The notes: generated from the sequence alone by a model not told the origin. 64,000 nucleotides of DNA from an uncultured Serinicoccus sp. (GCF_947487915.1 NZ_CANKYH010000003.1:1-64000), one strand, 5' to 3'; numbered from the stretch's first letter, positions 16,384 through 26,070 are shown. A program made the numbers and translations.

Positions 16384-17342
16384 GCCGGGTGGTCGTGACC
16401 GGCCGGGTCCCCAAGCCGGGGCTGGACATCCTGCGCCGCGCCGGCCACGAGATCGACGTCTGGGACAGCGAGGACCAGCAGCCGCGCGAGCAGCTGCTCG
16501 AGCAGGTCCGCGGCGCGGACGCGCTGCTCACGCTGCTCACCGAGCAGGTCGACGCCGAGCTGCTGGACGCCGCCGGCGACCAGCTGCAGGTCGTCGCCAA
16601 CGTCGCGGTGGGCTACAACAACGTCGACGTGCAGGTATGCCGCGAGCGCGGCGTCGTCGCGACGAACACCCCCGGGGTGCTCACCGAGGCGACGGCGGAC
16701 ATCGCGATGGGCCTCATCCTCATGGCGACCCGTCGGCTCGGCGAGGGCGAGCGGGTCATCCGCTCGGGCACCCCGTGGCAGTGGGGCATGTTCTACCTGC
16801 TCGGGTCGGGGCTGCAGCGCAAGACGCTCGGCGTCGTCGGGCTCGGGGGGATCGGCGCGGCGACGGCGCGGCGCGCTCGGGCCTTCGGGATGAACGTCAT
16901 CTACTCCTCCCGCTCCCAGGCCCCGCGCGAGCTGGAGCTGGAGCTGGGGGCGCACCGGGTGGACCTGGACACCCTGCTCGCGGAGAGCGACGTGCTCTCG
17001 CTGCACTGCCCCTACTCTCCCGCCACGCACCACCTGCTGGGGCCCGAGCAGTTCGCCGCCATGAAGCGCACCGCCTACGTGGTCAACACCGCCCGCGGCC
17101 CGGTCATCGACGAGGCGGCGCTGGCGGACGCGCTGCAGGAGGGGCAGATCGCCGGGGCCGGGCTGGACGTCTTCGAGGACGAGCCGAAGGTCCACCCCGG
17201 CCTGCTGGAGTGCGAGAACGCCGTCCTCGTGCCGCACCTGGGCTCGGCGACGATCGAGACCCGCACCGCCATGGCCACGCTCGCCGCGGACAACGCCGTC
17301 GCCGTGCTCGCCGGCGAGGAGCCCCCCACGCCGATCCGCTGA
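16380..17342 (+). CDS. D-2-hydroxyacid dehydrogenase (hydroxypyruvate/glyoxylate reductase-like)
   Basis: A 320-residue NAD(P)-dependent dehydrogenase of the D-isomer-specific 2-hydroxyacid family. The substrate loop VAVGYNNVD, the Rossmann motif GLGGIG (154-159), the catalytic Arg in NTARGPVIDE, the Glu in VFEDEPKVH and the His in VPHLGSAT are all visible, matching the GyaR/hydroxypyruvate reductase branch. In the cofactor loop, SSRS follows the second strand, which is more typical of NADPH use. Start and upstream stop overlap as ATGA. A glycerate kinase that could continue the pathway is at 44465. Confidence 0.88.
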   Translation: MSRVVVTGRVPKPGLDILRRAGHEIDVWDSEDQQPREQLLEQVRGADALLTLLTEQVDAELLDAAGDQLQVVANVAVGYNNVDVQVCRERGVVATNTPGVLTEATADIAMGLILMATRRLGEGERVIRSGTPWQWGMFYLLGSGLQRKTLGVVGLGGIGAATARRARAFGMNVIYSSRSQAPRELELELGAHRVDLDTLLAESDVLSLHCPYSPATHHLLGPEQFAAMKRTAYVVNTARGPVIDEAALADALQEGQIAGAGLDVFEDEPKVHPGLLECENAVLVPHLGSATIETRTAMATLAADNAVAVLAGEEPPTPIR

Positions 17343-17392
17343 CCAGGCCCGGAGGCCGGGCGACAGGGGTGCAACCCGCGGTCCGGGGCCGG

Positions 17393-17398
17393 TAGCAT
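17393..17398 (+). promoter_or_regulatory. -10 element, leaderless start
   Basis: TAGCAT ends 6 bases before the ATG of the AIM24 gene at 17405. Confidence 0.5.
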
Positions 17399-17404
17399 CT
17401 CGCC

Positions 17405-18079
17405 ATGCGAGGACAGCTGCTGGAGCAGGCCGAACGTCACGGCGAGCCGGGGCGGTTCACCCTGCAGAACCCCCGGATGCTCAAGGTCGACCTCGCCGGC
17501 ACGGGCGGGTTCTTCTACGCCATGCAGGGATCCATGGTCGCCTACCAGGGCGACGTCGACTTCGCCTACGAGGGCGCGGGCGGGGCCGCCAAGCTCTTCA
17601 AGAAGGCCTTCACCGGCGAGGGCATGTCGCTCATGAAGGTCTCCGGCAGCGGGGACGTGTTCCTCGCCAAGGACGCCGACGAGATCTTCGTGCTCGAGCT
17701 CGAGGACGAGCAGGTCACCGTGAACGGCAAGAACGTCCTCGCGTTCGAGAGCAGTCTGCGGTGGGACATCAACCGCGTGGAGGGCGCCTCCATGCTCAGT
17801 GGTGGTCTGTTCAACACGACCTTCAGCGGCTCGGGGATGATCGCCGTGCTGGCTCACGGCGACCCGGTCGTCCTGCAGGTCGACGCCCCGACCTTCGTCG
17901 ACATGCAGTCGGCCGTCCTGTGGTCCGGCGGCCTGCGCTCCTCGGTCCGCAAGACGGCCCGGCTGGGCGCCGTCGTGGGCCGCGGCTCCGGCGAGGCCTA
18001 CCAGCTCGCGCTCACCGGGTCGGGCGTCGTCGTCGTGCAGGCCTCCGAGGGGCACCCGCCACCGTCCAGCAGCAGCTGA
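17405..18079 (+). CDS. AIM24/TIGR00266 family protein
   Basis: A 224-residue all-beta protein of the AIM24 family (formerly DUF124): repeated Gly-rich strands such as FFYAMQGSMVAYQGDV, SGSGDVFLAKDADEIFVLELE and SGSGMIAVLAHGDPVVLQVD. Yeast Aim24 affects mitochondrial inner-membrane organisation; the bacterial role is unknown. It has no signal peptide. It is a single-gene unit with a -10 hexamer next to its start and a strong terminator 23 bp after its stop. Confidence 0.85.
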   Translation: MRGQLLEQAERHGEPGRFTLQNPRMLKVDLAGTGGFFYAMQGSMVAYQGDVDFAYEGAGGAAKLFKKAFTGEGMSLMKVSGSGDVFLAKDADEIFVLELEDEQVTVNGKNVLAFESSLRWDINRVEGASMLSGGLFNTTFSGSGMIAVLAHGDPVVLQVDAPTFVDMQSAVLWSGGLRSSVRKTARLGAVVGRGSGEAYQLALTGSGVVVVQASEGHPPPSSSS

Positions 18080-18101
18080 CGCTCCGCGGCCTCCCGCCCC
18101 C

Positions 18102-18143
18102 ATGACGACGGCCCCCACCGCATCCGGTGGGGGCCGTCGTCAT
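18102..18143. terminator. Bidirectional terminator hairpin
   Basis: Perfect 19-base arms (18102-18120 and 18125-18143) flank a 4-base loop. It separates the AIM24 gene (+) from tRNA-Arg (-). Confidence 0.92.
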
Positions 18144-18158
18144 CTGTCTCAACCAGAG

Positions 18159-18231
18159 CGCGCCCGAAGGGATTCGAACCCCTAACCTTCTGATCCGTAG
18201 TCAGATGCTCTATCCGTTGAGCTACGGGCGC
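18159..18231 (-). tRNA. tRNA-Arg (anticodon ACG)
   Basis: The complement folds as a standard cloverleaf: acceptor GCGCCCG/CGGGCGC, discriminator G, T loop TTCGAAT and anticodon loop CTACGGA. A34 is the substrate of TadA, encoded at 6525-7031. CCA is not encoded. The spacer 18232-18334 contains a low-complexity C/T-rich run near 18270-18320 and nothing else recognisable. Confidence 0.95.
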
Positions 18232-18334
18232 TGGCGATCAACAACTCTAACGGATCGGCGCTCACGCCTCCTAATCGCTCCCCCCGCTCCCCCCGCTCCC
18301 CCCTCCTCATCGCGCCCGCCGCTCCCCGCTCACG

Positions 18335-19102
18335 TCATACCAGCGCCAGCAGCTCCTGCCCCAGCACGAACACCCCCATGACGAGCACGAACCACCCGAA
18401 GGCCACCCGCAACCGGTCCGGGTGGACCCGGGACACCAGCCGCCCGCCGAGGAGCGCCCCGGCCACGGCGGCCACCGTGACGACGCCCGCCGTCGCCCAG
18501 TCGATGCTCACCGAGGACAGGTAGCCCGCGAGCCCCGCCCCGGACTTCATGGCGATGACCACGAGCGAGGTGCCCACGGCCACCGGCATCGGCAGCCCCC
18601 CGAGGAGGACCAGCGCCGGGACGACGAGGAAGCCGCCGCCGGCGCCCACGATGCCGGTGACGAACCCCACGACCAGACCCTCGCCGACGACCAGCGCCCA
18701 CGGCAGCGTGTCGTGCGCCCGGGCCGGCTCGGGGCCGGACCGGCGGAGCATGGCCCAGGCGGTGGCGAGCATCATGAGGGCGAAGGCGAGGAGCAGCAGC
18801 GTGCCCGGCAGGAACGCGGCGACCCGCCCGCCGAGGTAGGCACCGACCATGGCGAACCCGCCGAAGATCAGCCCGGTGCGCCACTGCACCCGCCCGGCCC
18901 GGGCGTGGGCGGCGGTGGCCACAGCACTGGTGACCCCGACCACGAGCAGCGACGTCGCGATCGCCTCCTTGGCCTCCATGCCCGCGACGTAGACCAGGAG
19001 GGGCACCGTGAGGATCGACCCGCCGCCCCCGAGCAGGCCGAGCGAGAGCCCCACGAGGACGGCGAGTGCGGCGACGAGGAAGATCACGGGACCAGGATAC
19101 AT
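18335..19102 (-). CDS. Sulfite exporter TauE/SafE family protein
   Basis: A 255-residue protein with about eight transmembrane helices in two halves, each starting with a Gly-rich motif ([12 protein letters not shown] near the N terminus and [14 protein letters not shown] near the middle), as in TauE/SafE transporters of sulfite, sulfoacetate or related sulfur anions. The chosen start is ATG 19102; a GTG at 19126 would add eight residues. A palindrome resembling CsoR/CstR operators covers the start codon and the bases upstream, so persulfide- or metal-responsive repression is plausible. No csoR/cstR, rhodanese or persulfide dioxygenase gene is in the window. Confidence 0.85.
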   Translation of the reverse strand: MYPGPVIFLVAALAVLVGLSLGLLGGGGSILTVPLLVYVAGMEAKEAIATSLLVVGVTSAVATAAHARAGRVQWRTGLIFGGFAMVGAYLGGRVAAFLPGTLLLLAFALMMLATAWAMLRRSGPEPARAHDTLPWALVVGEGLVVGFVTGIVGAGGGFLVVPALVLLGGLPMPVAVGTSLVVIAMKSGAGLAGYLSSVSIDWATAGVVTVAAVAGALLGGRLVSRVHPDRLRVAFGWFVLVMGVFVLGQELLALV

Positions 19103-19117
19103 ACCCCCAGGGGTATG
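19100..19117. promoter_or_regulatory. CsoR/CstR-like operator palindrome
   Basis: The sequence CATACCCCCAGGGGTATG has perfect 8-base arms around two central bases. C4-5/G4-5 tracts flanked by A/T-rich ends are typical of operators for CsoR, CstR and RcnR family repressors. It overlaps the start of the TauE/SafE gene, a gene type often controlled by CstR. Confidence 0.55.
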
Positions 19118-19264
19118 TCGTGCCACGTCGCCACTGTGACCGACGCCGCACCGTCAGCATCCGCGGACCACGCCCGGAGGGCGGCTGTCGGCGCTACCGT
19201 GGTCGCACCGGGGCGACGCTGCCCCGGGGACTCGCGACTGGCAGCGACGCCAGGAAGGACGGCC

Positions 19265-21094
19265 ATGCCCGAGATGACCACGACCGGTGGCACCCGCCAC
19301 GCCGAGCTGGACGCCTGGGTGAGGGAGGTGGCCGCCCACACCCTGCCCGACCGGGTCGTCTGGGTGGACGGGTCCGCCGAGGAGGGGCGCACGGTCGAGC
19401 AGATCCTCGTGGCCTCGGGCACCGCGAGCCCGCTCGCCGAGGACGAGATCCCGCACTCCTACCTCGCGCTGTCGGACCCCGACGACGTCGCCCGGGTGGA
19501 GGACCGCACCTTCATCTGCTCGGTGGAGGAGCAGGACGCCGGACACACCAACAACTGGGTGGCGCCGCAGCGGATGAAGGACGAGCTGTGGCCCCGGTTC
19601 GCCGGCGCCATGACCGGCCGGACCCTCTACGTCATCCCCTTCGTCATGGGACACCTCGACGCCCCGGACCCGAAGTTCGGGGTCGAGCTGACCGACAGCC
19701 CCTACGTCGTCGCGTCCATGCGCATCATGGCGCGGGTCGGCGCCCCGGTGCTGCAGCGCATGGAGGAGCTCCAGGCCCCCTTCGTCCGGGGCCTGCACTC
19801 GCTCGGGGCCCCGCTGCAGCCCGGCGAGCAGGACGTGCCCTGGCCCTGCAACGAGGACAAGTACATCGTGCACTTCCCCGAGGAGCGGGCGATCTGGTCC
19901 TACGGCTCGGGGTACGGCGGGAACGCGCTGCTGGGCAAGAAGTGCTACGCCCTGCGCATCGCCTCCGCCATCGCCCGCGACGAGGGCTGGATGGCCGAGC
20001 ACATGCTCATCCTCAAGCTCACCGGGCCGGAGGGGGCCGTGCACTACGTCGCCGGCGCCTTCCCCTCGGCCTGCGGCAAGACGAACCTGGCCATGATCCG
20101 CCCGACCGTGCCCGGGTGGACCGCCGAGCTCGTGGGGGACGACATCGCCTGGATGCGCTTCGGCGAGGACGGCCGGCTGTATGCCGTGAACCCCGAGTTC
20201 GGGTTGTTCGGTGTGGCCCCCGGCACCAACGCCCGCACCAACCCGGTGGCGATGGAGACGATCCGGGCCGGCAACTCGATCTTCACCAACGTCGCGCGCA
20301 CCCCGCAGGGCGGCGTGTGGTGGGAGGACCTGACGGAGGAGGAGCCGCCCGAGCTGACCGACTGGCACGGCCAGGCCTGGTCCCCCGGGAGCGAGCGCCC
20401 GGCCGCCCACCCGAACAGCCGCTTCTGCACCCCGATCACCCAGGTCCCCACGCTGGCTCCGGAGTACCACCGCCCCGAGGGGGTGCCGATCTCGGCCATC
20501 CTCTTCGGCGGACGCCGCCGGACGACGGTGCCGCTGGTCACCCAGGCACGCGACTGGCAGCACGGCACCTTCCTCGGAGCCACCCTGTCCTCGGAGACCA
20601 CCGCCGCCGCCAAGGGTGCGGTCGGGGTCGTCCGCCGCGACCCCATGGCGATGCTGCCCTTCATCGGCTACAACGCCGGTGACTACCTCGACCACTGGCT
20701 GGCGGTCGGCAAGCAGGCGGACGCCTCGAGGCTGCCGCAGATCTTCCTCGTCAACTGGTTCCGCCGGGACGCCGAGGGCTCGTTCCTGTGGCCCGGCTTC
20801 GGCGAGAACTCCCGGGTCCTGACGTGGATGATCCAACGGCTCGAGGGGGAGGTCGAGGCGCAGGAGTCCCCGATCGGCTACCAGCCCCTGCCCGAGGACC
20901 TGGACGTCTCCGGCCTGGACCTCACGCCGCAGGACGTGGCGGCAGCGCTGGAGTTCGACGCCGCCGAGTGGGAGGCTGAGCTTCCCTTGATCAGGGAGTG
21001 GTTCGCCGCCTTCAGCCCCGGGTCGCTCCCGGCGGCCATGGAGGACGAGCTGGCCATCCTCGAGCAACGACTGCAGGAGGTCACGCACCCATGA
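19265..21094 (+). CDS. pckG: Phosphoenolpyruvate carboxykinase (GTP)
   Basis: A 609-residue enzyme of normal length for the GTP-dependent family; it converts oxaloacetate and GTP to PEP, GDP and CO2, the entry to gluconeogenesis. Key elements are the P-loop FPSACGKTN near residue 270, the kinase-2 motif GDDIAW near 291, substrate-loop Arg/Gly residues, [15 protein letters not shown] near 220 and [12 protein letters not shown] near 420. ATG 19265 has GGAAGGAC 7-14 bases upstream. A TACCGT hexamer at 19195-19200 could be its -10, giving a leader of about 60 bases. The stop overlaps the next start. Confidence 0.96.
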   Translation: MPEMTTTGGTRHAELDAWVREVAAHTLPDRVVWVDGSAEEGRTVEQILVASGTASPLAEDEIPHSYLALSDPDDVARVEDRTFICSVEEQDAGHTNNWVAPQRMKDELWPRFAGAMTGRTLYVIPFVMGHLDAPDPKFGVELTDSPYVVASMRIMARVGAPVLQRMEELQAPFVRGLHSLGAPLQPGEQDVPWPCNEDKYIVHFPEERAIWSYGSGYGGNALLGKKCYALRIASAIARDEGWMAEHMLILKLTGPEGAVHYVAGAFPSACGKTNLAMIRPTVPGWTAELVGDDIAWMRFGEDGRLYAVNPEFGLFGVAPGTNARTNPVAMETIRAGNSIFTNVARTPQGGVWWEDLTEEEPPELTDWHGQAWSPGSERPAAHPNSRFCTPITQVPTLAPEYHRPEGVPISAILFGGRRRTTVPLVTQARDWQHGTFLGATLSSETTAAAKGAVGVVRRDPMAMLPFIGYNAGDYLDHWLAVGKQADASRLPQIFLVNWFRRDAEGSFLWPGFGENSRVLTWMIQRLEGEVEAQESPIGYQPLPEDLDVSGLDLTPQDVAAALEFDAAEWEAELPLIREWFAAFSPGSLPAAMEDELAILEQRLQEVTHP

Positions 21095-21375
21095 GCATCA
21101 TCCCGGGCTCCGAGCCCCGCCCCGAGGGCAGCCAGCCCATGCTGGCCGACGAGCCGCTCCCGCCGGGAGAGCACGACATCGAGGAGACGGTCGACGCCCT
21201 CGCCCGGCAGGAGCGCGACGCGGGATCGGACGAGGCCGCCCAGGCGCAGGAGTCCAAGGAGACCGAGGGGGATCCGGATCCGGAGGACGCCGAGGAGACC
21301 GACGACGCGGACGGCTCGACCCAGGAGGGCCACGACCCCAACGACCCCGAGCAGGACGCGCCGGACGTGTCCTGA
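21091..21375 (+). CDS. Acidic disordered small protein
   Basis: A 94-residue protein dominated by Glu, Asp, Gln and Pro, with no predicted membrane segment or recognisable domain. Residues 20-45 ([19 protein letters not shown]) might form one helix. Its ATG overlaps the pckG stop codon (ATGA), so translation is coupled to pckG. Function is unknown. A strong terminator follows after 17 bp. Confidence 0.6.
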   Translation: MSIIPGSEPRPEGSQPMLADEPLPPGEHDIEETVDALARQERDAGSDEAAQAQESKETEGDPDPEDAEETDDADGSTQEGHDPNDPEQDAPDVS

Positions 21376-21392
21376 GCAGGCCGCACACACGC

Positions 21393-21426
21393 AAGAACCC
21401 CCGAGCACCCGGGCTCGGGGGTTCTT
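21393..21426. terminator. Bidirectional terminator hairpin
   Basis: Perfect 14-base arms (21393-21406 and 21413-21426) end in AAGAACC/GGTTCTT, giving a short T run on the + strand. It lies between the pckG operon (+) and tRNA-Ser(GCT) (-). Confidence 0.88.
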
Positions 21427-21447
21427 CGTCGCTCGCGGCGACCTGGG

Positions 21448-21539
21448 CGGAGGTGGAGGGATTTGAACCCTCGATCGAGCTATAAACCCGAAACCCGCTT
21501 AGCAGGCGGGCGCCATAGACCAGACTAGGCGACACCTCC
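21448..21539 (-). tRNA. tRNA-Ser (anticodon GCT)
   Basis: The complement is a class II tRNA with acceptor GGAGGTG/CACCTCC, discriminator G at 21448, anticodon loop CTGCTAA and an extended variable arm. It is divergent from the LCP ligase gene. Confidence 0.95.
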
Positions 21540-21656
21540 ACGGCGTGGATCAGGTTACCTGGCATGCTGGGCGCGACCAAACCCCTCCTTCCCAGCCGGG
21601 CACCAGGGTCCGGGGGGAGAGTATGGTTCGTCCTCGACCCGAAAGGCACCTCCGGC

Positions 21657-23252
21657 ATGACTGACTCCCGTGGCTCGTCCGACCCCGGGTCCGACGCACC
21701 CGTGCCACGGTCGCGGTCGAGCGCCGAGCAGTCGGAGCAGGGCGGGGGGGTCGGTCGGGCGGCAGGGCTGACCACGCTCAGCGCGGTCGTCCCGGGGGCC
21801 GGGCTCCTGGGCACGTCGCGGCGACGCCTGGGGCTCGTCATCCTGGGGCTGGCCGCGCTCGCCCTGGTCGCCATCGCCGCCTACGCCCTCACCAACGGGC
21901 TGACGACCACGGCTCTGCAGACGGCCGCCGACACCGGGCGGCTGCGGACCATCGCGGTGGTCCTCGTGCTGGGCACGCTGGTGTGGGTCGCGGCCATCGC
22001 CCTCACCGCGCTCGCCGCGGCACCTCGGCGCCCCTCGCGGGGCCAGCGGGCGGCCCTGTCCGCCGTGACGGCGGTGCTCTGCCTGGCGGTGACCGCTCCC
22101 GCCGTGTTCGGGGTCCGCTACATCTCCGCCCACGTCGACGCGGTGGACAAGGTCTTCGAGGCCGGTGGGGGCACGGTCGGCGGGGGCGGGAGCAGCGGCG
22201 CGACCCCCACCTCGGTCGTCGGCGACGACCCGGACGACCCGTGGAAGGACCTGCCCCGGGTCAACGTCCTGCTGCTGGGCTCGGACGCCGCCGAGGCCCG
22301 GGAGGGCACCCGCACGGACACCATGATCGTCGCCAGCATCGACACCCGGACCGGCGACAGCGTGCTCTTCTCGGTCCCGCGCAACCTCCAGAACGTCCCC
22401 CTCCCCCGCGACAACCCGCTGCACGAGGTCTACGGCCCGGTCTACGACTGCGGTGACCAGTGCCTGATGAACAGCATCTGGACCGAGGCGGAGCTCACCG
22501 CGCAGGAGCACCCGGAGTGGTACGCCGACGACCCCAACCCGGGTCAGACCGCGACGCGCGAGGTGCTCTCCGGGATCCTCGGCATACCCATCCACCACAC
22601 CGTCATCGTCAACATGCGCGGCTTCGCCGACCTCGTCGACGCGATGGGGGGCGTGCTCGTCAACGTGCAGGAGCGCATCCCGATCGGAGGCTCCACCTAC
22701 ACGGACGCCAACGGCACCCTGCAGCTGGACCCCACCTCCGACTACGAGTGGCTGGAGCCGGGGCCGCAGCGGCTGGACGGGCCCCAGGCCCTGGCCTACT
22801 CCCGCTCCCGGGTGACGACCGACGACTTCTCCCGCATGCGGCGCCAGCGGTGCATGGTGGCGGCCGTCGTCGACCAGGTCAACCCCATGACCATGCTGCA
22901 GCGCTACCCCCAGATCATCGGCGCGGTGGGCGACAACGTCCTCACCGACCTGCCGCAGGAGGACCTCGACGAGTGGGCCGGCCTGGTGCTGCAGGTCCAG
23001 GACGGCACGATGCGCAGCCTGCCGTTCACCGGCGCCAACATCGACACCGTCGACCCGAACTACTCCCAGATCCGCGCCCGCGTCTACGAGGCGCTCAACC
23101 CGGCGCCGGAGCTCCCGGCCGACGAGCCGAGCGAGGCCCCCACGGCGAGTGACGACGCCGCGCAGACCACCGCGCCGCCCGCGCCGGACACCCCGACGAC
23201 GACCGAGGAGCCCAGCGACGAGCTCGAGGACGTCGGCGCCGTCTGCGACTGA
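21657..23252 (+). CDS. LytR-CpsA-Psr (LCP) family wall-polymer ligase
   Basis: A 531-residue membrane protein. Three or four hydrophobic helices occupy about residues 40-160, then a Gly/Ser linker and the extracellular LCP domain (~195-450). LCP features include LLLGSDAAEAREGTRTDTM (Asp/Arg of the pyrophosphate site), VPRNLQ, the QALAYSRSR segment and RMRRQRCMVAAVV. LCP enzymes attach anionic polymers such as teichoic acids or arabinogalactan to peptidoglycan. The C-terminal ~50 residues are Thr/Pro/Glu-rich and end in a lone Cys. ATG 21657 follows GAAAGG by about 11 bases; TATGGT at 21622 could be the -10. Confidence 0.88.
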   Translation: MTDSRGSSDPGSDAPVPRSRSSAEQSEQGGGVGRAAGLTTLSAVVPGAGLLGTSRRRLGLVILGLAALALVAIAAYALTNGLTTTALQTAADTGRLRTIAVVLVLGTLVWVAAIALTALAAAPRRPSRGQRAALSAVTAVLCLAVTAPAVFGVRYISAHVDAVDKVFEAGGGTVGGGGSSGATPTSVVGDDPDDPWKDLPRVNVLLLGSDAAEAREGTRTDTMIVASIDTRTGDSVLFSVPRNLQNVPLPRDNPLHEVYGPVYDCGDQCLMNSIWTEAELTAQEHPEWYADDPNPGQTATREVLSGILGIPIHHTVIVNMRGFADLVDAMGGVLVNVQERIPIGGSTYTDANGTLQLDPTSDYEWLEPGPQRLDGPQALAYSRSRVTTDDFSRMRRQRCMVAAVVDQVNPMTMLQRYPQIIGAVGDNVLTDLPQEDLDEWAGLVLQVQDGTMRSLPFTGANIDTVDPNYSQIRARVYEALNPAPELPADEPSEAPTASDDAAQTTAPPAPDTPTTTEEPSDELEDVGAVCD

Positions 23253-23269
23253 GCCCCCCCCGGGTACGG

Positions 23270-23308
23270 CGAAGGCCCCCGCCACCTCGAGGGTGACGGG
23301 GGCCTTCG
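23270..23308. terminator. Bidirectional terminator hairpin
   Basis: Arms of about 17 bases (CGAAGGCCCCCG... and its complement) flank a 4-base loop, with one mismatch. It separates the LCP gene (+) from the cold-shock gene (-). Confidence 0.85.
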
Positions 23309-23332
23309 CGGAAGGTTGTGGTACGGCCTACC

Positions 23333-23536
23333 TCAGACGGGGCGAACGGCGTCCGCCTGCGGCCCCTTGGGGCTCTGCGTGACGTCGAACTCGACCCGCT
23401 GGGCCTCCTCGAGCGTCCGGTAGCCGTTGGTCTCGATGGCCGAGTAGTGGACGAACACGTCGGGGCCACCGCCATCCTGAGCGATGAAGCCGAAGCCCTT
23501 CTCCGCGTTGAACCACTTCACGGTTCCCTGTGCCAT
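23333..23536 (-). CDS. Cold-shock protein (CspA family)
   Basis: A 67-residue nucleic-acid-binding OB-fold protein that acts as an RNA chaperone. RNP1 KGFGFI (13-18) and RNP2 DVFVHYS (26-32) are intact, as is the N-terminal GTVKWFN. The ATG at 23536 has AGAAGA upstream. About 210 bases separate it from the next gene on the left-hand reading direction; this AT-richer stretch (23537-23747) probably holds the promoter (TATCTT at 23632-23627 is a candidate -10) and the long 5' leader usual for csp genes. Confidence 0.93.
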   Translation of the reverse strand: MAQGTVKWFNAEKGFGFIAQDGGGPDVFVHYSAIETNGYRTLEEAQRVEFDVTQSPKGPQADAVRPV

Positions 23537-23747
23537 TGGCGATCTTCTTTCTGATGTGCTGTGCATGTGCAACCGACCGCAGGGCGCGGACGGTGGTGGT
23601 GGTGAACCCCCCAGCTCACTCGCGAGAAGATACAACGCCAACCAAGACACCACGCTATCAGCCACAGCGCCGGATAGTGACATCCGAGGGCCGTGCGATG
23701 ATGGGCAGCACGCCAGGCGCGGTCCGCACGCGGGCCGTCCGAGGCCT

Positions 23748-23830
23748 GGAGGGTTCGCATAGTGGCCGAGTGCAGGCGCCTTGAAAGCGCCCGAGGGAAA
23801 CCTCCGTGGGTTCGAATCCCACACCCTCCG
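23748..23830 (+). tRNA. tRNA-Ser (anticodon TGA)
   Basis: A class II tRNA with acceptor GGAGGGT/ACCCTCC, discriminator G at 23830, anticodon loop CTTGAAA, variable arm CGAGGGAAACCTCCG region and T loop TTCGAAT. It is the only serine tRNA here on the + strand. Confidence 0.95.
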
Positions 23831-23925
23831 CGCATGTCCTCCCCGGCAGCAGGCGATCCCGGCGGACGTCCCGCCGACTGCGCGATAAGGTCGGGGCGAA
23901 CGCAGACCTACGAGAAGGAGTCAAC

Positions 23926-24273
23926 ATGCGCAACAAGCTGTTGCTGCTGGTCGGCGCCGCCGCCGGCTACGTCCTCGGCGCCCGCGCCGGCCGCGAGCGC
24001 TACGACCAGATCGCCGACCAGGCCAGCAAGGCCTGGGGCAACCCCAAGGTCCAGGAGACCGTGGAGCAGGTCAAGGCCAAGGCCCCCGAGCTCGGCCAGA
24101 AGGTCAGCGAGCAGGCCAAGGTCACCGCCGACGGCGTCAAGTCCAAGGTCACGGGGCACGAGAGCACCGACCAGGACGGCACCTACGAGAACGCCACCGG
24201 CAGCCTCGACGCCGACGGTGACGCGACGATCGACGCCACCGGGTTCGGCCCGGGCGGGGAGAAGCTCCCCTGA
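23926..24273 (+). CDS. YtxH-like membrane-anchored protein
   Basis: A 115-residue protein: an N-terminal membrane helix (NKLLLLVGAAAGYVLGARAG) followed by RERYDQI and a long Lys/Gln/Glu-rich amphipathic helix with repeated VKAKAPELGQKVSEQ-like segments, the YtxH pattern. The C-terminal 30 residues are acidic and Gly-rich. Function in actinobacteria is unknown. ATG 23926 has a near-perfect GAGAAGGAG ribosome site 5 bases upstream. It is a single-gene unit between tRNA-Ser(TGA) and a terminator. Confidence 0.75.
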   Translation: MRNKLLLLVGAAAGYVLGARAGRERYDQIADQASKAWGNPKVQETVEQVKAKAPELGQKVSEQAKVTADGVKSKVTGHESTDQDGTYENATGSLDADGDATIDATGFGPGGEKLP

Positions 24274-24286
24274 CCCACCCCCGTGC

Positions 24287-24329
24287 ATGACGAAGGCCCA
24301 CCCCCGCACCGGGGGTGGGCCTTCGTCAT
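24287..24329. terminator. Bidirectional terminator hairpin
   Basis: Perfect 20-base arms (24287-24306 and 24310-24329) flank the loop CAC. It lies between the YtxH-like gene (+) and the cysE-cysK operon (-). Confidence 0.92.
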
Positions 24330-24375
24330 ACCGGGGACGGCGGTGCCGCGGTCACCCGGTATGCCGCCAGCAGCG

Positions 24376-24999
24376 CTAGATCCACAGCGCGGGCTCGTCG
24401 TAGAGCGCCTCCTGCGGGTCCCGGCCGGGATCCGGACGGCGCACGGTGGCGGGGATGCCGGTGGCGACCGCCATCGCGGGGACGTCCTTGGTGACCACGG
24501 CGTTGGCACCCACCTGGGCGCCGTGCCCGACGGTGATGTCGCCGAGGATCTTGGCCCCGGCGCCCACCGTGACGCCGTCACCGAGGGTGGGGTGGCGCTT
24601 GACGGTGGGGTCCAGGGACCGCCCGCCGAGGGTCACCGCGTGGTAGAGCATGACGTCGTCACCGATCTGCGCCGTCTCTCCGATGACGACCCCCATGCCG
24701 TGGTCGACGAAGAAGCGCCGACCGATGGTGGCGCCGGGGTGGATCTCCACCCCGGTCGCGGCTCGTGCGGCCTGCGACAGCAGCCGGGCCGGCAACCGCA
24801 CCCCGGAGACCCACAGGGCGTGGCTCGCCCGGTGCGCCCACAGCGCGTGCAGCCCCGGCGAGGCCAGCGCCATCTCGAGCCGGCTGCTGGTCGCCGGGTC
24901 CCGCTCGAGCGCCGCGTCCAGGTCCTCCCGGATCGCGCTCCTCGCGCGACGCACGACGTCCGTGCCGCGCCGCGTCCCCCGCATCAGCCAGGCTGGCAC
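24376..24999 (-). CDS. cysE: Serine O-acetyltransferase
   Basis: A 207-residue left-handed beta-helix acyltransferase that makes O-acetylserine from serine and acetyl-CoA. The hexapeptide region begins near residue 80 ([39 protein letters not shown]) with the conserved Asp-His catalytic pair, followed by [20 protein letters not shown]. The start is GTG 24999, three bases beyond the cysK stop; an ATG at 24984 is an alternative without a ribosome site. Immediate coupling to cysK supports the assignment. Confidence 0.92.
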   Translation of the reverse strand: MPAWLMRGTRRGTDVVRRARSAIREDLDAALERDPATSSRLEMALASPGLHALWAHRASHALWVSGVRLPARLLSQAARAATGVEIHPGATIGRRFFVDHGMGVVIGETAQIGDDVMLYHAVTLGGRSLDPTVKRHPTLGDGVTVGAGAKILGDITVGHGAQVGANAVVTKDVPAMAVATGIPATVRRPDPGRDPQEALYDEPALWI

Positions 25000-25001
25000 G
25001 G

Positions 25002-25937
<936 letters not shown>

Positions 25938-25962
25938 GGTGGGAGCCTTTCGTCGCAGGGTC

Positions 25963-25990
25963 AGCAGCATGCTGCTCTCAGCAGGTTATA
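25963..25990 (-). promoter_or_regulatory. cysKE promoter region with palindrome
   Basis: The perfect palindrome AGCAGCATGCTGCT (25963-25976) lies between the cysK start and a candidate -10, TATAAC (complement of 25985-25990), in an unusually AT-rich patch extending to about 26018. It could be an operator or a hairpin early in the transcript. No convincing -35 is visible. Confidence 0.4.
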
Positions 25991-26070
25991 CATCATGCAA
26001 CACCCCGTTATTCCAGGTATGACGTCGCGTCGGGGGCTCCGGCGCGCTGCGTCCTGTCGGCGGCGACGAC

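Noticed and set aside
16380..17342. D-3-phosphoglycerate dehydrogenase (serA)
   Set aside because: The length of 320 residues lacks the C-terminal ACT/intervening domains of actinobacterial SerA, and the substrate loop VAVGYNNVD is that of glyoxylate/hydroxypyruvate reductases.
134..23830. Integrative element at a tRNA gene
   Set aside because: None of the six tRNA genes has a nearby integrase or a second copy of its 3' end, and neighbouring genes are core functions.
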